Source: Leucocoprinus leucothites (taxonomy: Eukaryota; Basidiomycota; Agaricomycetes; Agaricales; Agaricaceae). From it: 64,000 nucleotides of DNA. The stretch lies in contig JAACJO010000027.1 of NCBI GenBank assembly GCA_013368445.1, positions 186,001 through 250,000 on the forward strand, written 5' to 3'. The first letter of the stretch is position 1; every line of letters starts with the position of its first letter. Under the pieces are notes generated by a model. The model was not told the DNA's origin and ran no database searches. It saw only the letters and a list, made by a program, of their open reading frames with translations. Positions 19,644-31,376 of this stretch are shown one piece after another. Made by a program: the position numbers and the translations under genes.

Positions 19644-20950
19644 TTGGCACTAGAACTGAAACAATTACAGCCCCTTGATATAAGAGTAACAAATCCAAGG
19701 GTGACCCTTAAATCTGATCTAGTCATGAAATCCATCCAAGAGATGTCTGAAGCACCACAAGTAAGCTGCTCCCTGTATTCTTGTGCACTGCATCTAAGGC
19801 TGAATTCAGTTTTATCTCCTCCAAATGCTCTCTGGCCACACTAAACCAATCAATACTCTCAAGCTGAGTGCTGATGGCATTCGCCTTATGAGTGGAGGTG
19901 TGTCTACTGCTTGTTCCAATATTGCAACCCTTATCTATTGACTCAGGCAATGATTGCAAAATCATTATCTGGAATCATCAGGCCCAAAAAAGCCTGCTTG
20001 ACCTTGAATGGTCAGCTCATGTTCCAGGACATGGGGCCATTTGTTGCTGTGCTTGGGCTTCTCTTAGTGGTGGGAGCTTATCTCCCTTTATCATCTTTGG
20101 CTGTGTGGATAGTTCAATCCATGTATACCAGTGGGAAAACAAGAGAGACTATGCATTTGTGATGAAGATACTTGCTTATACCAGTGCAGTTCAAGACCTT
20201 GCATTTATCCCTACTCATAATCGCCTCATGAGTGTGGGTGATAGCCAGCTCATAGTCTGGAGTCTCAGCCTGCATGGTTTGTTGTTTATTTTCCTTCTTG
20301 TATAATTGGCTCAATCTTCCTTCCAGGTATGCTGACACAGATCATAGCAACATCACCTTGGGACTCTGTTGCATGTTCAGTCTGTTTTCTCAAGTCTAGT
20401 GTCAGCATGTTGGTCTCATTCCTCCAATCACATGAAGTGTCAGTTTGATCTGTTTCCTGCCCTGCATTCTCCATGCCTGAGGCATTGTGACTGACTGTTG
20501 TTGTAGGTTGATTTATGATCTAGATCCATGGAAGATAAGGGGCTATTATGTTCTTCCTACAAGAATGTAAGCAGTCTCCTATCTAGGATACTATGGCTGC
20601 TGAGTCTCAACAGTGGATATACTGCCATTGGGTGTATGGGATGGATGCTTCTCATTTCCAACCTGACAACTGGTATTGATGTATATGATCTCCCTCCTAC
20701 AAAACCCATTTGGATGTTTTACCATGTTATTCACAAGAATATGCCTCTCCTTGTGACCTTGGCCCTTGGTGATATGGTGGCTATTGCTGGTAGCGATGAT
20801 GGCACTATCCATGTATTTGATCAGAGAACTGGCTCATTAATGACTACACTCCATCATGCAGCAAGTAAGCAGAATCTAGTTCTGGCCCATGGTGCTCTTC
20901 AGTCTCACCTTTTATTTTTAGTTGGAACCCTGGTCTAGGTCATGGACACC
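19644..20950 (+). pseudogene. WD40-repeat protein gene, degraded
   Basis: Exon-like blocks separated by GT-AG introns: 19644-19760 (LQPLDIRVTNPRVTLKSDLV, then gtaagc), about 19864-20277 and about 20507-20868. The second block has DCKIIIWNHQ, SSIHVYQWENKRDY and RLMSVGDSQLIVWSL, and the third has GTGIDVYDLPP-like text and AIAGSDDGTIHVFDQRTG, i.e. several WD40 strands with the GSDDG-xx-x-V-F-D pattern of a beta-propeller. Stops interrupt the second and third blocks and the downstream frames are lost. WD40 propellers are binding scaffolds; the specific role is unknown. Best read as a decaying host gene next to the E1 insertion. Confidence 0.55.
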
Positions 20951-22072
20951 ATGTTGGTGCAAGAAACTGAATGCATGCTTGCTTCCACCATGAGTGATGA
21001 GAGGGCAGCAGGTTTCAAGATCAAGATATGGAGCACGGAGGTTCATTGACTGACACTTTAGCCACACCTGGGCACTCAAACTGCCTTGTCAGAATCCAGA
21101 TGATCAGGCTTCAGCAAAAGCAGCATTTGTACTGGCTCATCATTTCAACAGCTACCTGAAACAATCTTGCATGCACATCCTAGGATTTTTTGTCATTCTC
21201 TTTGTTCAACATGCACTTCTCAGGTACTATAAGTGAGCTGTTTGTATATTGACAATTGTAGTCTCCATATATATATAATGTCCCCACTCAGTCTCTGATG
21301 ATGTCATATCATTTATCTTGTTTGACTGAACCTTGAGTTATCCTCCAAGTCATTTTTTCTCTGGCTTATCCATTCAATTGGCATGTATGCTCAAATGTCA
21401 GATTATATTTCATTGCTAGATATTTGCTGCATTTATCGAGATATGTATTCCTAATGCATCCTTGATTGTGATGCAAGCAGCCCTGGCACTCCTACTGTCA
21501 CAGTACTTGGAGCCTTTTTCAAGAGAGTAGAGGAAGCTGACAATTATCAGTTGCTCATATATCCTCACAGTGGAGATGGGAAACAGTCCATCTCCCTCTC
21601 TGGACACTGAATCTTGGGGAGGAGCAGTGTTGGATCACAATGGCACATATGAATTGGTATGGAGATATTTAATCTGTTGGCAGCCTATCTGGTACTGACA
21701 CATAGCTTGAGCTCTTTGCAAAGCTAACCTAGAGCTTACATTGCCAAGGCCAAGTCCCCCCCCCCCTGTTCAGTACCCCTGAAGCCATTGAATTATTGAA
21801 AAAGTACACCTAAGAGAAACACTGAATTTGATATACAGATGGTAAGCATCTTTGAGTAGGCTGCACTTCAGAAGTCAAAAGTCCAGAACGAGTGTGCTGG
21901 GTGGTAAGAGGAAGGAAAAGAAGGAGCAGAGGAAGAGGGATAGGAAACAGCACCAGGTGACCTTCATGCAGGAAGTGAGGCCGAAATTTGTTCCTTCGAG
22001 GATGGTAACCATTCAGATAGTAAATCTGAGCCTGAACTTCCACTCACTAAACTGAGGGATATCCCAGAACCT
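20951..22072 (+). other. Degraded sequence, no supportable gene
   Basis: Contains a short frame around 21416-21607 that could be exon remains, a C9 run near 21757-21766, and a basic frame at 21852-22055 (KRKEKKEQRKRDRKQHQ) like a nuclear-localisation-type segment. It may bridge the WD40 remnant and the unknown coding-like region downstream, but nothing is certain. Confidence 0.25.
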
Positions 22073-24520
22073 GTGCAAAGGAAGGGAGGAAAGCAGGTCA
22101 ATGGACACCCATGGTCAACATTGATGGATGAATTGACCCTCTGGTTTATTCATCTGTTGGAACCTGGGGAGTATCAGTTTTGTTGCTCAGGTCAAGGTTG
22201 TAGTCTTACCTGGTCAAACCACAATATACATTGTATTCTCAACTATGCTCAAGAAATGTCAGGTCTCACTGGCATATCACACGTCTATGTGTCAAACATA
22301 TTCTAGTGCATTTCCAACATAGTCAACCTCTTTCGCATTGCCAGCTTTGAGTCAGACTTGCTTGATTGATATGCCTGAAACACTCATTGTTGCATCTTTC
22401 AACAAAGATAATAGGAAATATGCCCAAAAGAAAGGACAAACAAATGGCTTGCCTCCAGGGCATGTGGATGAACACAGTAATATTTATCTCTCAAGTCTAT
22501 TCTTGTTCAGACTGGTTCTCATGAAAAAAGAACAGGTTATTTCATAGTCCATCCAGAATGCTGTGCAAGGACTATGGGTATCTGTCAAACAGTAACCCTC
22601 AACCCTTGTGAGCCATCGGACCCTGTCTTCCAGTGGCTTTCTACTCCAAAAGGCAGCAAAAAGAACACTGCTTGCTCGACTTCTACTACCCAGCCTATGC
22701 CATATGTAAATTTGTGTGCAAAACTGGATGAAGCTATCCTAGTGAGCACTTGTCTTGCCTTGTGCATTCGCTTATCTCAGTTTTATTTAAAAGGAGTCCC
22801 ATACTTATCTTTGTGGAAAGTCAGCTGTTGCAGTCTCCACATCAGAGGAAGGCTTTATGGTACATCAAGAGGAAAGGAGCTTGTGATTGGAATTGACTGC
22901 ATGAGTTCTCTGTATTTCTGATACAATACTTGCACTAACTTTGAAATCACAGTATATTATTCGGATCTGCTTCAGGCTGGATGGCCATTCCTTGTGGATT
23001 CGGACAAGTGTATACAAGGAAATCACATTAGCATCTCCTGTCAAGAGAGGGACAAAGAGCTGGGCATTCAAGATACCCCTGTCACACTGGAGTGGACCCC
23101 CTGATCTATCTAGTCTTGTTTCCATTCAGGCTGCCTTTGTAAGACCTGACTGGACCTTGATCTTCTGTGATCATAATGTCATGATTACCTTTCACATCAT
23201 GGCAATATGTTGCTTGATTGGTTCCTCCAATTTTGAGCCTGATAGTCCAGTGAGTGATTGTTGATCAGGTTTCCATCAGCCTTTGATGCTCCTACCTTGT
23301 TTAGCTTTGGCCATATCTATGGAGCAATAGCCACAGGCCAGTGTCATATCTCTAGGTAGAAGCTTCTATGTTTGAAGAAAATCTGGGTGCTTGGTGTGAA
23401 CACTGTCAATACATCAACCCCACAGACAACACCCCAATCTTCTTAGAGATCAAAGACAATCAACTGGTTTTTAATGGGTATGGAGCACAAGAAACAGCCA
23501 ATATGTTGGTTGAGGCATTTCTGCATCCACTTACTCTGACTTGATATGTTTGTTCCAATGATACACTTTTCACACGATTCAAGACTCTGCTGGTTGCATA
23601 TCAAAAGGGCTGGGTTGGGCTCATCAATGAAAAGAATAGCTGTCTTCCCTCTCCATCTGGGTCTAAACCATTTTGTTGGAATGATGATGGTCATAGGCTA
23701 TTCCTCTTGGGAGTTTCTACCTTTCACAGAGCAAACATTCGAGTTTCAAAGTCATACTGGGATACCATATAACAGTTCAGTCTCAATAACCCAAATGCAA
23801 CTATCATGCCTAATGGCCTTGCTAAAGGTTAGCTTCTCCTTTCTTTGTTAGTATAATGCTGAGCCCTTTATCCAGTCATTCCGCGACCCTCTATATATCA
23901 TTCTGGCTGGTTGCCCAAGGTGCCAGATGTTGTCCAAAAGACATGCAATAGGGTAACTCTGCCTATTTACAAGATTAGTTTTCCCTCTACTGCAGGTGGT
24001 ACAAAGGTGGTTCAATCATACACCCCATTCATCCCCCAGCCAGGCCTTGATTGGTGGGAGGTCTTGGTAATTTCGTTTCATTTATTTATTTTGGTGCATT
24101 TCAATTGATGCTAATGTCATGTTCTGATGCCTGCAGAACTTCTTGAAGGTTGAAGTAGATGTGAAGGACAATATTAACAGGTCTACCATCAGGCCTTATA
24201 GTTTTGATATCTTTGTCCAAGCTAGGTGGACCACCAAAAAAGTCCCACAAATGCCACATGGATATTGAAGAGTAGAGACTGTTAATCATGGAGTGATCAA
24301 ATGCCCCCTTGCAGCTCAGGTTCAGGAAACATCAAACAGGCCAGTTAAGAAGCTGCGCCTCAGCCTCCTAGTGCAGACCACAGGTACTGAGGAAGAGAAC
24401 AAGGAATCAGAAACACAGGTCAACAATACCCCAGAAACTAACCAAAGGTCGACCCAAAGAGAGAGGAAGATGACTAGGAGGAAGTCTTATAGCTAGAGAA
24501 CTCGCTGTGCCTCGCTTTTT
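22073..24520 (+). pseudogene. Uncharacterised multi-exon gene remnant
   Basis: A series of plus-strand frames with protein-like composition: 22073-22306 (LTLWFIHLLEPGEYQFCC), 22338-22547, 22574-22921 (Pro- and Cys-containing), about 23368-23545 (MFEENLGAWCEHCQYINPTD), 23546-23851, about 23911-24070 (KVPDVVQKTCNRV), 24140-24265 (STIRPYSFDIFVQARW) and a hydrophilic tail 24293-24496. Several join through gta/gtg...ag intervals that fit short introns, and stops break the frames. I do not recognise the family. The order and shared strand suggest one gene of 600 residues or more, now decayed. Confidence 0.35.
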
Positions 24521-27131
24521 GTAATCCACAGTCATTTTACACAGTCTTAGGTCTCGTTTTCTCGTTTTCTTGCTTTCTATTCAAATCTTTTCTTTGGGTT
24601 TTCATATTTGCCTCCACATACACAGAGCCTGGGTCTCAGTTCTCCTTAGTGACTCATTTTAACCTTGTATCTTATGATTTTACTCTAATTAAATTCACTC
24701 CTGGTTTTCTGCAAATAGTACTTCATCCCTGCCTAATTCTCATCAATTGACCCACAATTCCGCACCTGCCCTCATTGACATCTGGCCTTTGGCTCTGGAG
24801 CTCTGCAACTGTTGGGATCAACTGTGTAAGTATTGTGTGAGCACTTCTCCAACCCATTCAAGCCTTAGACATTTACTTTTAAAAATTTGTTTCCATTACA
24901 CCAGCAAACATTATTCAACACTCACCTGTACTCAGTAGACTCATGTGCCACATGGGCAAATATGGATTCGATTCAAATTTATGTGCAGTAGACATATACC
25001 ATGCACCCATCCTCTGCCCTATACCTACCTCCAGGATAGTGACACAAGGAGAGGGAAGGGTTTAGTGAGTGGTGGGCCACATCTATGCTGAGCAGGGAGT
25101 CACACCTGTTATGGGCAGGGCAACCAGATTGCTCTCAGATGTCCATCTGTTGAGTTACTCCATAAAATGTCCTGGCATATATTGTGCCTAGATTTATTGC
25201 AGTAATATCTTTTGAGGAACTTCTGTAGTGATGTAATATAAATTCAGATGATGCAGAGAAGATTTGAAGTCTTTATGCAACCTGGTCAATGGCAAGTACT
25301 AAGCAGGGATTGTACTTGTCACATGGGCAATCAGCCATTTTGTGGGCATCTGAGCAGGTGGTAGCAAAGTTTGTATGTTCACTCACCTGTGTCCCCCATC
25401 ACTCAGAAATGCTGGGCTACATCAGAATGCACAACAATTAATTGTGGGCCTCATCTTGTTCAGGTGTCCATAAGAGGTAGTACATTGATAGCTGCATTGA
25501 CAGCTCAAGGAATACTCATCTAGCTCACATTGTTACACATAATAAGTCACAAAGGGATGTTACACAGTGTATGCCCTTCTTTGGGGTTAAAATATTTCCA
25601 GGCCTACAAAATGCCTGGAATGCTTAGAGGACTGTAGATTTTAACAAATATCATATTCATGTCCCAGTGCTTGAAATTATTATGCTACCCTTACTGGGGT
25701 GAATTCTTGTTCATGTTAACAGATGACCTGAGTCTTCCCAGTTTGATATATTATGGGACTGATCCAAATATAGGAATTTGATGGATCAGGTGGGAGCAGG
25801 TGGGAGCACTCCCATAATCAAATATGGGTAATAGTGGGGTGACAGTTGAAATGGAACAAATTCACACACACTCCCATCATACTACAGATATGCTGGTCAG
25901 TTGGACCTGTCTCTGTCATTTGAGTCTTGCAACATGCAAGTCTTTGCTTCGATGATATATTGCCATGCCTTGGCTGTACCAAGCATAGCTGAAGCATTGT
26001 GACTTAGATATTCCTCCCACAGCTGACTGCCTTTGCTCCTACCTGGTGGCAAATTTTGTATCTTCACTCACCCTGCCCTCCTTCATTCAAACCTCACTGG
26101 ATACTTCTATGTTTTGGTCTGACTGAGCATAGCTAGTTGTGACTTGGATTTTCCCTTCCACAGTGTCTTTCCTCAGTAAGTCTAATTTTTGCTGAAAACC
26201 CAAGTGTAATTTGATTATTTGCCATTTACAGAGGATACAAGGTGCCTTTTGTACCATGGCTTGCAGGAGGTGTTTGCCAGCTTCCAGCACTATAGATCTT
26301 CAGTTCTATCCCCTGTCCTCAGTAATTGTGGTTGCCCTTGCTGTACAGGAGAAAATCAGCTGAATTGAAGTGCACAATAATCACATCAGCTATTGCTTCA
26401 TCTCTGAACTCTGCTAGGTACAGCTGAGCTTCAGCATAGTGGATGCCTTCTTCACCTGCATCACCTTCATTGTGGTTACAGATTCATACCTTTGTCCCAT
26501 TCCCACATATAGTTGCCTAGTAGAGGGTAATAGTAGTCATTTGCTATGGTATATCATCCTTTCCTCTTCTACCCTTACATATTCATAAATTATAAGTAGC
26601 ATGCTTACAGGGACTGCACTATATCTCCTGGCATGCTCAAGTGACTCTGCACCATCATATAGTCATACTCTCAGGCATTTAAGAAGACCTCACCTGTTGT
26701 ACTGACAGTTGCAGTTATTAAAGAAGAGGAGAATGATATTTTCTTGCAGAAGGCTGGGTTGGGTGCTTTGATGGAATCTGTGAAGCAGGATGTATAGGTT
26801 TCTGAGTTTAATATGAACAGGTTTCTTGATGTGGGTTGGGAGATGGTTGTATCTTTATTCTTTATTTGCTATTCATTCATTCATTTATATGATTCTTAAC
26901 TACATGTAAACCCAATTGAACTTGTTGCCCTCCTCATTCTTCCTGAGAACTCAAGATCTAATCTGGTCACATTTCTGGATCAAGGAGTTAGGCCAAGGGA
27001 TTAGTTGCTGTTGTCCTATGTGGTGCAGAAAAATAAAGGGTGGAAATCAATAGTAAGTCTCGCATAGTAATTGTTCATGTGTCATTTTAACCCTCTTTGT
27101 ATTCATATCCTCCCCTCTCTAGGTTGATTGG
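24521..27131. other. Non-coding stretch with diverged interspersed repeats
   Basis: No frame has a recognisable domain. Between about 25.0 and 26.2 kb similar phrases recur: caaagtttgtatgttcactc at about 25369 against caaattttgtatcttcactc at about 26049, and two passages ending in ttcctcccacag or tttcccttccacag (about 25971 and 26152). Perfect hairpins occur at 25596-25620 (8-bp arms) and 25759-25789 (8-bp arms, 15-base loop). Origin unknown. Confidence 0.35.
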
Positions 27132-28332
27132 TTGGAGGGTTACAGCAGGTTGACCCTGATGCTTTGCTTTATCCTTTTTTGCCCAATTTCCCACTTGCAC
27201 CACCTTATCACCCCACCCTACCCTAGATTCTCCCTCATTTCACATCCAACCCCACTTCTCCCTCAGTTTGCCCCCAAAAAGATGTTAGTTAAGTTCCTAG
27301 CATGGATTATTTTCTTCCACCTGCACAAGTTCCCCCAATACCCTGCACACACCAGACAATCCCAAGGAGCAGCTTAACCCTTCAAATGCCCTCTGATTTC
27401 AATGGTTCAGGTTTTGAAATTGAATTGAATAACATTGTGGATCATCATCCTGCTAACATACTGCAACTCCAGGCATCATCCTTGCATCCCAATAGTAGCA
27501 GAGGATTGGAAGATGCTTGGTGAAGGGTAGATGGAATGATTGGTTCTGACACTGGTGACATCAATGGTTGTGGAATGGGAGGTGCTTCAGGATCAAGCAG
27601 TGGAAGTGGTATTTCAATTCCAATGAAAAAACTGGACTTCAAAGAGGCAGTGCTAGTTAAGGAGCATGATTTAATTAACTTACTCAGGCCATGGTGCTTG
27701 CCATTTGTTTAACACTCCTGCAGCTGATGTTATCCACCTCTGCCACATGTATTATCAACCTAGTCCTCCGAGCCATCACTACTCCCACAGACAAACCTGA
27801 TAAAGAAGGGGGAATGGGAGGAGGGTCAATTTACACCTCCATTGCCAGATGCAGGCTTGCAAGTGTTTCAAGTTGGAGGTTGTCATTGGTATATGAAGTG
27901 GGGAGGTGTAAATTGTCAATTATGAACATGCAGGAACCAATGAGTATTGACAAATGCTTAGGTGGATAATCTACATGGAGGGCATATATCAATAGAAATG
28001 CATCAAGAAGCAAGAGGCATGGAATGGGTACAGCAAGATGCATACTTCAGGAGGAGATGGAATTACTAGTCATTTGGCTCATGAAGTAGGCTGTGTTATC
28101 ATCATCAACCCACTTGCCAGCAAAGCAGATGTCTATGTCCTGGTCAAAGCTTCAGGCAATAGGTCAAGGTCCATGTCCCAGGGATTTTTGGTGGGATAGC
28201 TTATTGGTGATTATTTGCTTACTGTGGGTACTGGGTGAGATTCCTTAGGTGCTGTATCAACTTAATCATAGTTGGCTGTTAATGGTAGTGGAGGAAGAGT
28301 TTATCAGTTATCTTCTGGAGTCCAGTGTTGTT
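27132..28332 (+). other. Unknown coding-like frames next to E2 insertion
   Basis: Plus-strand frames at 27132-27377, 27302-27523 (MPSDFNGSGFEIELNN, acidic, Asn/His-rich) and about 27520-27710 (Gly/Ser-rich, then MKKLDFKEAVLVKEHD) read like pieces of a regulatory protein with stops between them. Frame 27691-27969 has a hydrophobic start. No domain recognised. E2 is inserted at 28332/28333. Confidence 0.25.
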
Positions 28333-29030
28333 TGTTATAAATGTTGATTTGATTGACGCCCACTGTGAGTTAATCATCTTAGACACTGACACAGCCACAC
28401 AGTCCGAAGCCATGGTTCTAGATTGGGAGGAATACATTGGTAAATTTGATGTAGAGGAGGAACAATTCAATATTGATTGGGATGAGTATAACTGGACAGA
28501 TGTCATTAGGAGAATCAGAAGGAATGGTTTTGCTGTCTAATTGTTATGGACTAACAAGATTAATAGACAGACAATGATGGTTTTATGGACATCACATTTA
28601 GATTGGACCTATTCAATATCTAACTATGATAGCTGTTACATCAGCAGACAGATACATATTTATCAGAACTGTGATAGTGATCCCAGACTTGTAGTTGTAG
28701 TTTCGTAGCTTGATATGGTTTCATCTAGTTAGTATTTAAAGACTTTGTATTTGGAGGATTAAATTGAAGTTTAATCTTTCCTTTGTTTCCTGGACTACTT
28801 GTGTTTACTCACCCAGACTTGAATTCACTCATATCATTGTTGTTGTCTCGAACCTCTTGCTACCTTAGACTTACCTCAAAGACTTCTTGGCCTTCTCTTA
28901 CTGAGCTTTCAAGAATACTCAAGCTTATTAATTGAAGTAGGTTAAATACCAGTTAGCTGCTGTCTTATGTAACCCAATCACATGTTGTGATATGTGATGT
29001 TACTAGGCACTCTGACTGTAAATCCTAACA
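28333..29030 (+). repeat. E2 5' LTR
   Basis: 698 bp, TGTTATAA...CCTAACA. It has a TATTTAAA box at 28733-28740 and, 27-34 bases on, the block aagtttaatctt (28767-28778) that nearly matches the complement of the primer-binding site. GATTAAA/TTTAATC arms (28757-28763, 28770-28776) form a hairpin at this predicted RNA start. Its first ~200 bases encode the same C-terminal ORF4 peptide as the 3' LTR. Confidence 0.95.
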
Positions 29031-29032
29031 AT

Positions 29033-29046
29033 AAGATTTAACTTCT
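29033..29046 (+). other. E2 self-complementary primer-binding site
   Basis: aagatttaacttct starts two bases after the 5' LTR. Its reverse complement matches the 3' LTR block agaagtttaatctt at 13 of 14 positions. The spacing and the LTR location match E1 and E3, supporting self-priming rather than tRNA priming. Confidence 0.65.
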
Positions 29047-29087
29047 TACTGTGCTGATTCCAGTAGTATCCCCACAACAAACCCATT

Positions 29088-31371
29088 ATGTTTGGTTCTC
29101 ATTGCCTAGTTGCTGTACCATCTGACATCTCTTACAAGCTAGTATTGCTTCACACTACACTCAAAGAAATCCTTGGGCTAGTATTGCTTCACACTACACC
29201 TGAGAAGAACACTGAACCAATCTATAACCAGCAAGCCTCTGATTAGGAATCATACCCAAGAGTTATACATCACCCCTGGCACATGCCAAAGAACCAACCT
29301 GATTCCTTGCATACAAACTATGAAGGCAGCCAATCAGAAGAGTCCGACCATGAGCATCCAACTAGCAGACTAACATCATTCAAAGAACCTGAATCACCAT
29401 CATGGATCAGCAAGATCAACAATCAAACAGAAAACTATTCAGATTATGAATCTGACAAAAACCCAACTCTATTGATTCTATTTTTAGAACTAATATTACC
29501 CCTGATACACAACAATGTATAATCAAATTAATACTCAAACAACATCCATCAATTGTCATTCATGAATGTCCAACAGCTCATCTTCCAACAATTGTAGAAG
29601 AGCAGACCCCCCACACCTCGCAGCATGCCTCTCCAAGCAATTCTGAAGTCATTTTCACCCCAAAAGTGAACCCCAACAGTCAGCAAATGAAAACCCTTCA
29701 ACTGAATCCTGAGAAACTCAAAACACTCTCTTCTCACAACAACTCCCCAACCTTCCTACCCCTCCAACAAACCCATCCTTACTCCCAGCTATCTAAAGAC
29801 AACAAAGCAGGCACTACAAAGAAGAACACAAAACCAATCTCGATGAAACCCTTGCTAGACTTGACAATTTCCACCAGACAGAACCCCCTACACTCCAGAT
29901 CAAACCAATCGAAACCCAAGAAATGCCTTCACAAGGATCTTCCACTGTTACCACCCATTCACAATCAGAATCCGAAACCTCTTACAGATCACAAAGAGAA
30001 GGATCACCAATGGAATCCAATGAACCATACAGAGGATCTGAAGTCTTGGCAGCAAACACATTTGGATATAGGGCAAACAATCCAGAATATAATGTCTATC
30101 AACCAATACAACAAGGTTTCAAAGGGAAAGGACCACCTGGAAATCCAGACAGAGGAGGAGGTGGAGGAGGAGGTGGAGGAGGAGGAGGAGGATTCTTTGG
30201 ACAACCACAACAACACAACCCACAAAACAATTACAGAGGAATTAAATATGACCTACCCAAAGAGTTCAATGGCACCGCTCAGGATTACCAAAGATGGAAA
30301 GAGCAACTTTCGCTCTACTTCTTGGCAAACTGTGATCAACTCCCATCTGATCATGACATCATCATCTGTGCACTCTACAACATGGGAGAAGGAGCAAGTT
30401 TCTGGCAAAGAGATTTCCTTACCCATCACATGCAAAATGGAGTACCTACCTTTGGTTCTGCCAAAGCATTTTGGCAAGCCCTGGATCAATCGTTCTTACC
30501 CTTCAATGAAAGCGAAAGCTTCCTCAGAAAGTGGCTTGCACTCAAACAATTGCAAAGACCAGTCAAAACCTATATCATGGAGTTCAGAATCCTGGCTAAC
30601 CAAGCCGGAGTCAGAGAAACCCAACAACTCATTCATCAATTCTGAGAAGGTCTCAACCCAAGCATTGCAATCTGAGCTATTTCAAAACATCCAGGAAACA
30701 ACTTGGAGGAATGGTTCATGGTGGCATGTGCGGCGGAAGAAACTGAAAGAATGGAGGCAGACTATTATCGAAGACACCCCCAGATATACTCCTGAAGAAA
30801 GATGGCAAAACCAAAAAGGCATAATCATTACCAGAGTCGAGGCTACATCCTGCCCCAACCTATTAGAGACCTGAATGCAATGGACATCGATGCTATGGAA
30901 GCATTACTTCAGAACTTTGTGATTTCTCAAGGCTACCAACAAAACAATAATTCATCGTCTGATGAAAGCGAAGACAATGACGAAGATCATCAAGAAAATG
31001 TTAAGCAATCAATCTTCCAAGCATTCAATACAATCCTTTCTTCACATCAAAAAGAAAGCCTCAGAAAAGGAATGTGCTTCGAATGCGAGCAAACAGGACA
31101 CTTTGCTCGAGACTGTCCAAAGTGTAAAGCATGCCTTTCAAAAATCGCACAAAATCCCCAATCCAAGAATGCCAAACATAAGTGACCCGTATCACCTAGG
31201 AAACCATGTGATAATGACAAGAAGAACCAGAGACACTTCCAAAGCATGCAACTTAACAAAATTGTCCAAAGCATCCCCAATGATGAAGAAGTTGTAAACA
31301 TCTACAACGAGCATGCAGATCAACCCAGATTCGTCCATCGAGAAATCCAGGATTTTGTCTCAGACAATTAG
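29088..31371 (+). pseudogene. gag: E2 Gag, broken
   Basis: A possible N-terminus begins at ATG 29088 (MFGSHCLVAVPSDISYKLVL) and contains a short internal repeat (LVLLHTT twice). After stops and frame changes the main frame runs 29923-30645 with a poly-Gly stretch (about 30155-30195), a capsid-like domain (KYDLPKEFNGTAQDYQRWKE), a TGA at about 30643, then 30802-31185 with the knuckle CFECEQTGHFARDC (C-x2-C-x4-H-x4-C). It goes on to a TAG at 31369-31371, five bases before the pol ATG. The intact protein would form the particle shell and bind RNA. Confidence 0.8.
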
Positions 31372-31376
31372 CATCC

